DNA of 64,000 bases from CAISKJ01 sp046351555 (GTDB taxonomy: Bacteria; Myxococcota_A; Polyangia; Polyangiales; Ga0077539): positions 62,001-126,000 of the forward strand of contig JAXLYI010000031.1 of assembly GCA_046351555.1 (NCBI GenBank), read 5' to 3'. Under the pieces are notes generated by a model that worked only from the letters and a program-made list of their open reading frames with translations, was not told the DNA's origin and did not search any database. This document shows positions 19,495 to 28,697 of the stretch, one piece after another. The position numbers and the translations under genes were made by a program. Within the stretch, counting starts at the first letter, position 1. Each line of letters begins with the position of its first letter.

Positions 19495-21105
19495 TCAGAA
19501 GACGACGAGCGTCGGCGTCGGGCGGCTGGTCATCGATCCGTCGCCGATTTGGCCGCCCATGTTGGCGCCCCAGCACGTCACGGTGCCCGCGCGCGAGAGC
19601 ACGCAGGTGTGCCCGTTGGCGCGCGTCACCACCCGGACCGCGTCGGTGATCCCGGGCACCGTCACCGGGGTCGCCCGGTCCATGGTGGTGCCGTCGCCGA
19701 GCTGCGAGGCGGCGTTCTCCCCCCAGCAGCGCACGGTGCCGTCCGCGATCACCGCGCAGCACTGGTTGCCGCCGCACCCGAGCGCGGTGGCCGTCAGGCC
19801 CGCGAGGCCGGGGACGGGGCCGGGCGTCGACCGCTCCATGGGCGCGGCGCTCCCGAGCTGCTGGTGGTTGTTCTCGCCCCAGCACCGCACCTCGCCCCTC
19901 GCCAGCAGCGCGCAGGTGAACTTGTTGCCAGCCTCGACCTGCCGCGCGCCGTCGACGCCCATCACGTCCGTCGGGCGCGTCACGTCGGAGGCGGAGGTGC
20001 GCGCGAGCTGACCGTGGTCGTTGCGCCCCCAGCAGCGCACGCTGCCCTCGACGAGCGCCGCGCAGGTGTGGTCGGCGCCCACCGCGATGTCGGCGACGCC
20101 CGTGAGGCCCGCCGGTGTCACGGGGATGTTGCGGTCGTCGGTCGAGCCGTCGCCGAGCTGGCCGTGCTGGTTGTCGCCCCAGCAGCGCGCGCTGCCGTCC
20201 CCCAGCCGCGCGCAGGTGAAGTTGTCGCCGCCCACCACCTGCGCCGCGCCCGCCACCACGCTCACGGTCACGGGCGCCGCGCGGTCGGTGTTGCTCCCGT
20301 CGCCGAGCTGGCCCGCGCCGTTGTCGCCCCAGCACCGGACGCCGCCGCCCGTCAGCACCGCGCAGGTGTGGTCGATGCCAGCGCCCACGGCGACGAAGGC
20401 GCCGCCCGCCACCGCCGCCGGCCGGTTGCGGCTCGTCATCGTGCCGTCGCCCACCTGCCCCTTCATGTTCGCGCCCCAGCACCGCACGGCCCCGCCGCGG
20501 AGCACCGCGCACGTGTGGGCGCCGCCGGCCGTCACGTCCACCGCCTCCAGGCACACGCCCGCCGCGCAACGCGCCGCGCACGACTGGCCGCAGCCGCCGC
20601 AGTGCGCGCCGCTGGTGGCGGTGTCGACGCACGCGCCGCCGCAGTTCACCAACGGCGCGGCGCACGACGCGTCGGGCAGCGCGTCGGGCACGTCGGCGAC
20701 GTCGCGCGCAACGTCCATGGCGACGTCCGCGCCGGCGTCCATCGCGTCGGCGGGCGGCGCGTCGGTGGCGACGTCGGGCGCGGCGTCGGGCGCGGCATCG
20801 GGCGAGGCGTCGGGCGAGGCGTCGAACGCGTCGGGCGCGACGTCGGGCGCGGCATCGGGCGCGACGTCACCCGGCGCGTCGGGCGCGTCGTCGGGCGACG
20901 CATCGGGCGCGACGTCGGGCGACGCGTCCATCGCGTCGGCGGGCCCGTCGGACGCGACGTCGGGTGCGTCGGGCGCGTCGTCGACCGTCGACGCGTCGGC
21001 GCCTCCCGCGGGGTGTTGGAGGGGACAGCCGAGCAGGAAGAGCACTGCGGCCCACCCGGCGAGCGGGCGGGGCGGCGGCCCACGGCGGCGCGTCCCTCGG
21101 AGCAT
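19495..21105 (-). CDS. RCC1-repeat lipoprotein with Asp/Ala/Pro linker
   Basis: A 536-residue protein from ATG 21105 (MLRGTRRRGPPPRPLAG), with a signal peptide and lipobox LLGC. TACTGT lies eight bases upstream of the start. Residues 36-146 are a DVAPDA-type linker. A short Cys-rich module follows (NCGGACVDTATSGAHCGGCG). Residues about 185-536 hold seven RCC1-like blades, each with the HTCAVL...GGVRCWGDNGAGQLGDG pattern, forming a single seven-bladed propeller with Cys pairs. Such proteins are abundant in myxobacteria; the role is probably surface binding, but no ligand is known. The gene converges on the membrane protein at 18404-19486 with eight bases between stops. Confidence 0.9.
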   Translation of the reverse strand: MLRGTRRRGPPPRPLAGWAAVLFLLGCPLQHPAGGADASTVDDAPDAPDVASDGPADAMDASPDVAPDASPDDAPDAPGDVAPDAAPDVAPDAFDASPDASPDAAPDAAPDVATDAPPADAMDAGADVAMDVARDVADVPDALPDASCAAPLVNCGGACVDTATSGAHCGGCGQSCAARCAAGVCLEAVDVTAGGAHTCAVLRGGAVRCWGANMKGQVGDGTMTSRNRPAAVAGGAFVAVGAGIDHTCAVLTGGGVRCWGDNGAGQLGDGSNTDRAAPVTVSVVAGAAQVVGGDNFTCARLGDGSARCWGDNQHGQLGDGSTDDRNIPVTPAGLTGVADIAVGADHTCAALVEGSVRCWGRNDHGQLARTSASDVTRPTDVMGVDGARQVEAGNKFTCALLARGEVRCWGENNHQQLGSAAPMERSTPGPVPGLAGLTATALGCGGNQCCAVIADGTVRCWGENAASQLGDGTTMDRATPVTVPGITDAVRVVTRANGHTCVLSRAGTVTCWGANMGGQIGDGSMTSRPTPTLVVF

Positions 21106-21265
21106 CGACCGCGACAGTAGCGCAGCCGACGTCTTGAAAACATGGGGCTCGCGTGGCCACCCGGTGCGCACCCGTGCCACACCGCCCCCTCCGCCGGCCG
21201 CGCGCCCGGGGCGCATCGCTTCGCGGTACCGCTCGGTCGCCCGATCCTGGTAGAAACGCCCCGCG

Positions 21266-22255
21266 ATGGCCCGCAAGCTCGCCCTCCTCGCCGCGGTGGC
21301 GGCCGCCCTGGTCGGCGTCCAGTACGCCGCCAACGCGGCCCTCGACGCGTACTTCATCCGCATCCTGTCGGTGTGCGGCGTCAACGTGATGCTCGCGGTC
21401 GCGCTCAACCTGGTCAACGGGACGACGGGGCAGTTCTCCATCGGGCACGCGGGCTTCATGGCGGTGGGCGCGTACGCGAGCGCGATCACCTCGACGGCGC
21501 TCGACCACCGGCTGGGCGAGGGGATGGCGCCCGTGACCCTGCTGCTCGCGGCCCTCGCGGCCGTGGTCGCGGCGGGCCTCGCGGGCGTGGCCGTCGGCGT
21601 GCCCTCCCTGCGCCTCCGCGGCGACTACCTCGCGATCGTGACGCTCGGGTTCGGCGAGATCATCCGCATCTCGATCGAGAGCACCGAGGCGCTCGGCGGC
21701 TCGCAGGGCTACCCCCTCGGGGCCGACAGCATCCCCGCCTACGCCTCGCTCGCGTGGGTCTGGGGCGCCGCCGTCGTCGCCACCTTCGCCGTCTGGAACC
21801 TCACCTACAGCTCCTACGGCCGCGCCCTCGCCGCCATCCGCGAAGACGAGATCGCCGCCGAGGCCGCGGGCGTCCCCACCACCCGCTACAAGGTGCTCGC
21901 CTTCGCCATCAGCGCGATGGTGACGGGCCTCGCGGGCTGCATGTACGCGCACGACGCCACCGGCGGGCAGCACATCGACCCCGGCGCCTTCCGCCTCGAG
22001 AAGTCCGTCGACATGCTGGTGATGATCATCTTCGGCGGCCTCGGGAGCATCACCGGCGCGGTGCTCGGCGGGGTGTTCGTGGCGGTGTCGCTCGAGCTCC
22101 TGCGGGGCGTGCAGCAGTACCGGCTCGTCGCGTACGCGGCGCTGCTCATCGGGATGATGCTCTGGCGCCCGCAGGGGCTCCTCGGCACGCGCGAACTCTC
22201 GCTGGCCGCCGTGAGGAGGCTGCTGCCGGGCCGCAATGCCGGGGGCGCCGCGTGA
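21266..22255 (+). CDS. livM: Branched-chain amino acid ABC transporter permease LivM
   Basis: A 329-residue inner-membrane permease from ATG 21266. Family signatures are NLVNGTTGQFSIGHAGFMAVGAY, cut here to LVNGTTGQFSIGHAGF, then LRLRGDYLAIVTLGFGEI, GRALAAIREDEIAAEAAG for the coupling loop, and GGLGSITGAVLGG. About nine to ten helices are visible. LivM normally pairs with LivH and with LivG/LivF ATPases and a periplasmic LivK. Here the ATPases follow immediately with a four-base overlap, but no LivH or LivK gene is in the neighbourhood. TAGAAA nine bases before the ATG may act as a -10. Confidence 0.93.
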   Translation: MARKLALLAAVAAALVGVQYAANAALDAYFIRILSVCGVNVMLAVALNLVNGTTGQFSIGHAGFMAVGAYASAITSTALDHRLGEGMAPVTLLLAALAAVVAAGLAGVAVGVPSLRLRGDYLAIVTLGFGEIIRISIESTEALGGSQGYPLGADSIPAYASLAWVWGAAVVATFAVWNLTYSSYGRALAAIREDEIAAEAAGVPTTRYKVLAFAISAMVTGLAGCMYAHDATGGQHIDPGAFRLEKSVDMLVMIIFGGLGSITGAVLGGVFVAVSLELLRGVQQYRLVAYAALLIGMMLWRPQGLLGTRELSLAAVRRLLPGRNAGGAA

Positions 22256-23784
22256 CGGCCGCCCTCGCGCTCGACGGCGTGGAGATGGTGTTCGGCGGCC
22301 TGCGGGCCGTGGGGGGCGTGAGCTTCGAGGTGCCCGAGCGGAGCATCTTCGGGCTCATCGGGCCCAACGGCGCGGGCAAGACCACCGTCTTCAACTGCGT
22401 GACGGGGGTGTACGCGCCCACGCGCGGCGCGGTCACCTTCCGGGGCCGACGCATCGACGGCCTCCCCGCGTGGAAGATCGCCGACCTCGGCGTCGCCCGC
22501 ACCTTCCAGAACATCCGGCTCTTCGGCACGATGTCGGTGCTCGAGAACGTCCTCGTCGCCAACCACCGGACGGCGAAACACTCGCTCGTCGACGCGCTCC
22601 TCCGCACGAAGCGCTACGCCGACGACGAGAAGGCGATGCGCGCGCGGGCGATGGAGCTCCTGGAGATCTTCGCGCTCGGCGGCGTGGCGGAGGCGCGGGC
22701 GTCGTCGCTGCCCTACGGCGACCAGCGGCGCCTGGAGATCGCGCGGGCCCTGATGCTCGCGCCCCGGGTGCTTCTCCTCGACGAGCCCGCCGCGGGGATG
22801 AACAGCGCCGAGGCCCAGGTGCTCAAGCGCCAGCTCCACGAGCTGCGCGAGCGCTTCGACCTCACCGTCGTGCTCGTCGAGCACAACATGCAGGTGGTGA
22901 TGAACGTCTGCGAGCTCATCCACGTGATGGACCGCGGCGAGACCATCGCCCACGGCCCGCCCGCCGAGGTGCAGAACCACCCGCGCGTGCTGGAAGCCTA
23001 CCTCGGCAAGGGCGGCGACGCGGCGCCCGCCCCCCCGGAGGCCGCGCCCGACGCGGCGCCCGCGGAGACTGTGCTCTCCGTGAAGGGCCTGGAGGTCGCG
23101 TACGGCGGCATCCGCGCGGTGAAGGGGGTCGATCTGGAGGTGCGGCGCGGCGAGCTCGTGGCGCTGATCGGGGCCAACGGCGCGGGCAAGACCTCGACGC
23201 TCAAGGCCATCGCGCGCGCGCTCCCGATGAAGGCCGGCGCGGTGACCTTCGAGGGCCGCGACCTCGCCGCCCACGAGCCCCACGAGCTCGTCGCGCTCGG
23301 CATGGCGCTCTCGCCCGAGGGCCGCGCCATCTTCCCCAACCTCACCGTCCGCGAGAACCTCGAGATGGGCGCCTACACCGTCCGCGACCCCGCGGCGATC
23401 GAGAAGGGCGTCGCGCAGGCGGTCGAGCTCTTCCCGCGCCTCGGCGAGCGGATGGCGCAGCTCGGCGGCACGCTCTCCGGCGGCGAGCAGCAGATGCTGG
23501 CGATCGCGCGCGCGCTGATGTCGCGGCCGAAGCTGCTCCTCCTCGACGAGCCCTCCCTCGGCATCGCGCCGGTGCTCGTCGACCAGATCTTCGAGGCGAT
23601 CGGCCGCATCCGCGCGCAGGGCACCACCGTCCTCCTCGTCGAGCAGAACACCCGCCGCGCCCTCGCCGCCGCGCAGCGCGCCTACGTGCTGGTCACCGGC
23701 GAGGTGGCGCTCTCGGGCGACGCGCGGAGCCTCGCCGACGACCCGCGCGTGCAGGGCGCCTACCTCGGCGAGTCGGTCCACTGA
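22252..23784 (+). CDS. Fused LivG-LivF branched-chain amino acid ABC ATPase
   Basis: A 510-residue protein from GTG 22252, which overlaps the livM stop. It holds two complete ABC domains. The first (about 1-255) is LivG-like: Walker A GPNGAGKTT with Lys43, VARTFQNIRLFGTMS, signature LPYGDQRRLEIARAL, LLLDEPAAGMN, and the His switch in LVEHNM. After an Ala/Pro linker (about 258-280) the second is LivF-like: GANGAGKTS, ALSPEGRAIFPNLTVREN, LSGGEQQMLAIARAL, LLLDEPSLGIAP, LVEQNT. LivG and LivF are separate polypeptides in most bacteria, so a single-chain fusion fixes a heterodimer. No stop or frameshift lies in the linker. Confidence 0.93.
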   Translation: MTAALALDGVEMVFGGLRAVGGVSFEVPERSIFGLIGPNGAGKTTVFNCVTGVYAPTRGAVTFRGRRIDGLPAWKIADLGVARTFQNIRLFGTMSVLENVLVANHRTAKHSLVDALLRTKRYADDEKAMRARAMELLEIFALGGVAEARASSLPYGDQRRLEIARALMLAPRVLLLDEPAAGMNSAEAQVLKRQLHELRERFDLTVVLVEHNMQVVMNVCELIHVMDRGETIAHGPPAEVQNHPRVLEAYLGKGGDAAPAPPEAAPDAAPAETVLSVKGLEVAYGGIRAVKGVDLEVRRGELVALIGANGAGKTSTLKAIARALPMKAGAVTFEGRDLAAHEPHELVALGMALSPEGRAIFPNLTVRENLEMGAYTVRDPAAIEKGVAQAVELFPRLGERMAQLGGTLSGGEQQMLAIARALMSRPKLLLLDEPSLGIAPVLVDQIFEAIGRIRAQGTTVLLVEQNTRRALAAAQRAYVLVTGEVALSGDARSLADDPRVQGAYLGESVH

Positions 23785-23791
23785 CGGCGCC

Positions 23792-24337
23792 GTGCGCGTC
23801 ACGCTGGTCGCCGCCGTCGACGAGCGCGACCTCCTCGGGGTCGACGGACGCCTGCCGTGGCGCCTCCCCGCCGAGCTCGCCCACTTCCGCGCCGCCACGT
23901 GGGGCCGCCCGGTGATCATGGGCCGCCGCACCCATGAGGCGATCGGCCGCGCGCTCCCGGGGCGGCTCAACGTGGTGCTCTCGCGGCGCCCGGGGCTCTC
24001 GCTCGCGGGCTGCGCGGTGGCGCCCGACCTCGCCGCGGCCTACGCGCTCGCCGGGGCCTCGGGCGCGTCGGAGAGCGCGGTCATCGGCGGCGCGTCGGTG
24101 TTCGCCGAGGCGGGCTGGAGCGCTGACGAACTGCTGCTCACCCGCGTCCACGCCGCGGTCGACGTCGCCGGGGCGCGCGAGGCGGTGTACTTCCCGCGCG
24201 ACGGCTGGTGGGCGGCCCGCGCGCCGCGGCTCGTGCGCACCGAGCGCCACGCCGCGGACGGCGACAACCCGCTGGCGTGGTCGGTCGAGCGCTGGGAGCT
24301 CGGCGCCCCGCGCGGTTTTTCGGCCGTGCCTCGTTGA
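23792..24337 (+). CDS. folA: Dihydrofolate reductase
   Basis: A 181-residue enzyme from GTG 23792 (VRVTLVAAVDERDLLGVDGR). Hallmarks are LPWRLPAELAHFR, where Glu takes the place of the catalytic Asp27 of E. coli as in many DHFRs, VIMGRRTHEAIGRALPGR, NVVLSRRPG, VIGGASVFAE for NADPH binding, and LLLTRVHAAVD with the conserved Thr. It reduces dihydrofolate to tetrahydrofolate with NADPH in the cytoplasm. It is somewhat longer than the usual 160 residues because of the C-terminal tail. It begins seven bases after the LivG-LivF gene and may share its transcript; thyA is not in view. Confidence 0.93.
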   Translation: MRVTLVAAVDERDLLGVDGRLPWRLPAELAHFRAATWGRPVIMGRRTHEAIGRALPGRLNVVLSRRPGLSLAGCAVAPDLAAAYALAGASGASESAVIGGASVFAEAGWSADELLLTRVHAAVDVAGAREAVYFPRDGWWAARAPRLVRTERHAADGDNPLAWSVERWELGAPRGFSAVPR

Positions 24338-24359
24338 AACCGACCGCGGAGCCGTGGCA

Positions 24360-25769
24360 ATGCACTCCTCACCCCCGGTGAACTCCCCGTCGCGCTCCCT
24401 CCTCGCGCTCGTCGTCCTCGCCGCGGGCGCGGCCTGTTCGCTCCACCACCCGGCCGACGGCGGCGCGCTGGTCGATGTCGTGTCCGAGCCCACCGACGTG
24501 GAGGAGGCCGGGCTCGACGCGACGCCCGACGCGGACGCCGACGCGCCCGACGCGCCCCCGGACGCGGACGCTGCGCCCGATTCAGACGCTTCGGTGCCCG
24601 ATTCAGACGCCTCGGTGCCCGATTCAGACGTCGCCACGCCCGACGCAGACGTCGCCACGCCCGACGCAGACGTCGCCGCGCCCGACGCAGACGTCGCCGC
24701 GCCCGATGCGGATGTGCCCGACGTGGCCTGCCCGACGGGCCGCACGCGCTGCGGCGAGCTCTGCGCCGACACCCAGGTCGACCTCCAGAACTGCGGCGGC
24801 TGCGGCCGGCTCTGCGCCGAGGGGCAGACGTGCACCTTCGGCCGCTGCGTCTGCGTGACGGGCGCCGCGGACTGCGACGGCAACGCGGCCAACGGCTGCG
24901 AGGTCAACACCACCACCAGTACGGCCAACTGCGGGATGTGCGGCAACGCCTGCGCCGCGCGGCCCAACAGCACGCCGGCCTGCGTCGCGGGGGTGTGCAA
25001 CCCGGAGTGCGCCACGGGCTTCGCCAACTGCGACGCGACGGAGGCCAACGGCTGCGAGGTCAACACCGCCACCGACCTCATGAACTGCGGCGGCTGCGGG
25101 ATGGCCTGCCAGGCGCGCGCAAACGCCTCGCCCACCTGCGCGGCGGGCGTGTGCGGCATCGCGTGCATGACGAACTTCGGCGACTGCGACGCGACGGAGG
25201 CCAACGGCTGCGAGGTCCCGCTCCAGACCACGCAGGCCAACTGCGGGCGCTGCGGCGGCGTGTGCCCCTCCGGCCGCGCCTGCGTGATGGGTGACTGCGC
25301 GACGGCGGCCGCCTGCATGCCCCCCCGGATGACGTGCAGCGGCGCCTGCGTCGACGTCACGAGCGACCCGCGCAACTGCGGCATGTGCGGGCGCGTCTGC
25401 GGCATGGGCCAGACCTGCGTCTCCGGGACCTGCCAGTGCCCGACGGGCCAGTCGGTGTGCGGCGCCGGCTGCACCAACCTGATGACCGACCTCGCCAACT
25501 GCGGCGCCTGCGGCCGGGCCTGCCCCTCCGGCGCGTCGTGCTCGGGCGGCACGTGCCGCTGCCCCTCGGGCCAGACCGCCTGCGGCGCGCGCTGCGTCAA
25601 CACCGACCGCGACGACGCCAACTGCGGCGGCTGCGGGCGCGTCTGCCCCGTCAGCGGCACGTGCTTCTTCGGCGCCTGCGACTGCGGCCGTCGGGACCAG
25701 GGCTGCTGCCTGGTGGGCCGCTGCGGCGCCGGCCTCGTCTGCTCCTGGGGTACCTGCCGGCAGCCCTGA
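24360..25769 (+). CDS. Cys-rich repeat lipoprotein with Asp-rich linker
   Basis: A 469-residue protein from ATG 24360 (MHSSPPVNSPSRSLLALVVL) with a signal peptide and lipobox-like AAGAACSLH. Residues 45-122 form an Asp-rich linker, partly a perfect seven-residue tandem repeat. The remaining 345 residues are about nine Cys-rich modules with motifs NCGGCGRLC, NCGMCGNAC, ATEANGCEV and CPSGQTACGARC, ending CSWGTCRQP. Similar Cys-rich exoproteins are frequent in myxobacteria and are sometimes given enzyme names in databases without basis. The Cys pairs most likely form disulfides in a rigid surface stalk. No function is assigned. Confidence 0.85.
   Translation: MHSSPPVNSPSRSLLALVVLAAGAACSLHHPADGGALVDVVSEPTDVEEAGLDATPDADADAPDAPPDADAAPDSDASVPDSDASVPDSDVATPDADVATPDADVAAPDADVAAPDADVPDVACPTGRTRCGELCADTQVDLQNCGGCGRLCAEGQTCTFGRCVCVTGAADCDGNAANGCEVNTTTSTANCGMCGNACAARPNSTPACVAGVCNPECATGFANCDATEANGCEVNTATDLMNCGGCGMACQARANASPTCAAGVCGIACMTNFGDCDATEANGCEVPLQTTQANCGRCGGVCPSGRACVMGDCATAAACMPPRMTCSGACVDVTSDPRNCGMCGRVCGMGQTCVSGTCQCPTGQSVCGAGCTNLMTDLANCGACGRACPSGASCSGGTCRCPSGQTACGARCVNTDRDDANCGGCGRVCPVSGTCFFGACDCGRRDQGCCLVGRCGAGLVCSWGTCRQP
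24579..24725 (+). repeat. 21-base tandem repeat inside the Cys-rich lipoprotein gene
   Basis: Six full units and part of a seventh, each 21 bases (seven codons), encode DSDASVP, DSDASVP, DSDVATP, DADVATP, DADVAAP, DADVAAP and DADVPDV. Neighbouring units are nearly identical at the base level, implying recent duplication by slippage. Because the unit is a multiple of three, copy number can change without loss of frame. Confidence 0.85.
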
Positions 25770-25817
25770 CCGCGCGCCGTTGACGTCCCGCACCCCCTGC
25801 ACGATCCTCGCGCCGCG

Positions 25818-27329
25818 ATGGACGCCGCCACCCGCCGGCACGCGCTGATCACCACGGCGGCCCTCGCGCTGCTCGCCGGGCACGTGGCCGCGATGGCGCT
25901 CGCCGGCTTCACCCGCGGCGGCGGCAGCGCCGTCGCGTGGGCCGCCACCGCCATGGGCATCGTGTCGGCGGCGCTCTGCTCGTTCGAGTTCGTCCGCGCG
26001 GTCGACGCGCGCGTCGAGGCGCAGCCCTGGCTCGCCCTCGGCGGCGGCCTCGCGCGGGTCGCCCTCGGCGTGGTGCTCGTGGCCGTCGTTCCGCTCGCCT
26101 ACGGGGTGCTCTCCAGCCTGCCGCTCCCGCTGATCGGCCGCGTCCTCGAGCTCTGCTCGCTCGCCCTCACCGTCGCGGTGCTCTCCGGGCTCGCGCTCTT
26201 CACCCTCGGCCTCGCCGACGCGCTCTACCGCGTCACCGCCGGCGTGCGGCGCCTCTCCACCCGGCTGATGGTGCTCTTCCTCGTCGCGGCGCTCGGCACC
26301 TTCCTCTGGCTCACCTTCGTCGGGATGCAGGCCCACGCCGCGCTCGCCTGGGCGGTCCGCGCCGGGCGCCTCCAGGCCTACGTCCACCTCTTCGAGTGGC
26401 TCTCGCGCTCGGCCAGCGTGGTGCTCGGGGGCCTCGCCGGCGCCATCGGCTTCGAGCTCCCCTTCGCGCTCCTGATGGCGTGGCGCTTCGGGCGGCGCGC
26501 CACCGACGGCCTCGCGGTGCTCCGCGCGGGCTTCGACCGCGTCGCGCGCGGCGACTACGACCACCCGGTGGCGGTGTCGGGCAACGACGAGTTCGCCGCG
26601 ATGCAGCGGGGCTTCAACGAGATGCTCGCCTCGGCGCGGGAGCGGCAGTTTCTCGAGCGGGCCTTCGGGCGCTACGTGTCGCCGGTGGTGCTCGACCGCC
26701 TGCGGGGGGTGGGCGCGGGCGCGATGCTCGCGGGCGAGCGCCGCGTCGCGACCGTGATGTTCTCCGACATCCGCGGCTTCACCGCGATGAGCACCGCGCT
26801 CGCGCCCGAGCAGGTGATCGCCGTGCTCAACGCCTACATGTCCCTGATGATCGAGACCATCGCGCGCCACGACGGGTACATCAACAAGTTCGTCGGCGAC
26901 GCGATCCTGGTGGTGTTCAACGTTCCGCTCGACCAGCCCGACCACGCGCTGCGGGCGCTCGCCTGCGCCCGCGCGATGCAGCGCGAGCTCGCCGCCGCCA
27001 ACGCGCGCGGGGCCTTCGGCGCCCAGGAGCTCCGCATGGGCGTCGGCGTCAACACGGGCCCGCTCGTCGCCGGCAACCTCGGCAACGCGCGGCAGGTGGA
27101 GTTCACCGTGCTGGGCGACACCGTCAACGTCGCCAGCCGCGCGTGCAGCAAGGCCGCCGCCGACGAGGTGGTGCTCACCGCCGAGGCGCGCGAGGCCGCC
27201 CTCGGGATGCTCCGCGCCGGCGAGGCCGCCCCCACGCGCGACCTCGGCAACGTCGCGCTCAAGGGCAAGGGGGAGGTCGCCCTCCACGCGCTCGACCTCG
27301 ACGCCTGGCGCTGCGACCGCTGGGCGTAA
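25818..27329 (+). CDS. Membrane-bound class III adenylate cyclase with HAMP-like linker
   Basis: A 503-residue protein from ATG 25818. Six hydrophobic segments occupy residues 1-220. A HAMP-like segment (FDRVARGDYDHPVAVSGNDE) lies near 240-270. The cyclase domain at 300-480 has both metal-binding Asp residues, Asp317 in FSDIRGFT and Asp361 in KFVGDAIL, and the transition-state pair Asn437 and Arg441 in NVASR. The Lys in NKFVGD and the Asp in LGDTVN favour ATP over GTP. It should make cyclic AMP in response to a membrane or extracytoplasmic input. Its stop is six bases from that of the convergent CCA-adding-type gene. Confidence 0.92.
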   Translation: MDAATRRHALITTAALALLAGHVAAMALAGFTRGGGSAVAWAATAMGIVSAALCSFEFVRAVDARVEAQPWLALGGGLARVALGVVLVAVVPLAYGVLSSLPLPLIGRVLELCSLALTVAVLSGLALFTLGLADALYRVTAGVRRLSTRLMVLFLVAALGTFLWLTFVGMQAHAALAWAVRAGRLQAYVHLFEWLSRSASVVLGGLAGAIGFELPFALLMAWRFGRRATDGLAVLRAGFDRVARGDYDHPVAVSGNDEFAAMQRGFNEMLASARERQFLERAFGRYVSPVVLDRLRGVGAGAMLAGERRVATVMFSDIRGFTAMSTALAPEQVIAVLNAYMSLMIETIARHDGYINKFVGDAILVVFNVPLDQPDHALRALACARAMQRELAAANARGAFGAQELRMGVGVNTGPLVAGNLGNARQVEFTVLGDTVNVASRACSKAAADEVVLTAEAREAALGMLRAGEAAPTRDLGNVALKGKGEVALHALDLDAWRCDRWA

Positions 27330-27335
27330 CCACCG

Positions 27336-28685
27336 TCAGCCCTTCGCGACGAGCTCCCGCGCGACCGCCAGCAGCCCCTCGCGCGTGTTGACCGACGGGT
27401 CGTCGACCGCCCGCGCCAGCAGCGCCGCCAGCAGCACGCCGAGCTGCTTCGAGGGCTTCAGCCCCAGCTCCTTCATCAGCGTCGTGCCGTCGACCGCGAG
27501 GTCGCGCTGGGTCAGCGCCGCGCCGCCCGCCCGCGCCGCCTCCGCCCGCCGCGCGAGCGCGTCGAGCCCACCGCCGTCGCCGCCCTCCGCCGCCGCGCTC
27601 GCCCGCGCCAGCGCCAGCACGTCGCCGACGGCCGCGGGGGTCACGCGCTGGAGCCACCGCCGCACGTCGCCGTCGCCCCACGCGTCGCTGTAGCCGGGGA
27701 CGTGGTGCGCGATCGCGTGGGTGATCCGCGCCCGCTCGTCGTTGGAGAAGCGCCACGCGCGGAGCCATGCCTCCGCCAGCTCCGCGCCCACCCGGTCGTG
27801 CGCGGGGAAGGAGGGCCCACCCTCGCCGTCGACGCGCGTCGGGGGCTTCCCGATGTCGTGCAGGAGCGCCGCCACCCGCAGCACCGCGTCGCCGGGGGGG
27901 ACCGCGTCGAGCGCGCGGAGCGAGTGGCGCCAGACGTCGCCGTCGCGGCCGGGCTCCTGCGGGCACCCGACGCACGCGGTGAGCTCGGGCGACACCACCG
28001 CGAGCACGCCGCGCCGCTGCATCACCTCGAAGGCGCGCGAGGGCGAGCGGGCCTTCATCGTCTTCATCCACTCGTCGCGCACGCGCTCGGCCGACACCTT
28101 GCGGAAGACCTCGATCGCCCCCTCCATCGCCCGCTCGGTCGCCTCGTCGAGGTCGAACTCCAGCGTCGCCGCGAAGCGCGCGCCGCGCAGGATGCGGAGC
28201 CCGTCCTCGCCGAAGCGCTGCGCGGGATCGCCGACCGCGCGGAGCACGCGGCGCGCGAGGTCGCCGCGGCCGTCGAAGGGGTCGACCAGCGCGTCGGCCA
28301 GCGGGCTGTACGCGATGGCGTTGACGGTGAAGTCGCGCCGCGCGAGGTCGGCGGTGATGTCCTCGAGGAAGAAGACCGCGTCGGGCCGGCGACCGTCGCT
28401 GTAGCCCGCCTCGCCGCGCAGCGTGGTCACCTCGTAGTGGGCACCTCCGCGAACCACCGTGACGGTGCCGTGCGCGATGCCCGTCGGGATCGCCCTCGGG
28501 AAGGTGCGGAGCAGCTCCTTCGGCAGCGCGGTGGTGCAGACGTCCCAGTCGGCGACGGGGCGCCCGAGCAGGTGGTCGCGCACGCAGCCGCCCACCACCC
28601 AGGCCTGGTGCCCGCGGGCGTGGAGCGCCTGGCAGATGTCCACCGCGGCCGCGGGGATGGCGCGCGGGTCGACGGCGTCGCGCAT
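27336..28685 (-). CDS. CCA-adding / poly(A) polymerase-type tRNA nucleotidyltransferase with HD domain
   Basis: A 449-residue class II nucleotidyltransferase from ATG 28685. The head has VVGGCVRDHLLGR and the catalytic DWD in VADWDVCTTA, then ARRDFTVNAIAY and FGEDGLRILRGARFAATL, which orient ATP and CTP in the family. An HD metal-dependent phosphohydrolase motif (ALLHDIGKPPTR) sits at about residue 265, as in the HD-bearing CCA enzymes. It repairs tRNA 3' ends or adds poly(A); the two roles cannot be separated by sequence alone here. It is 12 bases downstream of the AAA/TPR gene on the same strand. Confidence 0.9.
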   Translation of the reverse strand: MRDAVDPRAIPAAAVDICQALHARGHQAWVVGGCVRDHLLGRPVADWDVCTTALPKELLRTFPRAIPTGIAHGTVTVVRGGAHYEVTTLRGEAGYSDGRRPDAVFFLEDITADLARRDFTVNAIAYSPLADALVDPFDGRGDLARRVLRAVGDPAQRFGEDGLRILRGARFAATLEFDLDEATERAMEGAIEVFRKVSAERVRDEWMKTMKARSPSRAFEVMQRRGVLAVVSPELTACVGCPQEPGRDGDVWRHSLRALDAVPPGDAVLRVAALLHDIGKPPTRVDGEGGPSFPAHDRVGAELAEAWLRAWRFSNDERARITHAIAHHVPGYSDAWGDGDVRRWLQRVTPAAVGDVLALARASAAAEGGDGGGLDALARRAEAARAGGAALTQRDLAVDGTTLMKELGLKPSKQLGVLLAALLARAVDDPSVNTREGLLAVARELVAKG

Positions 28686-28697
28686 GGTCGTTGGCCT

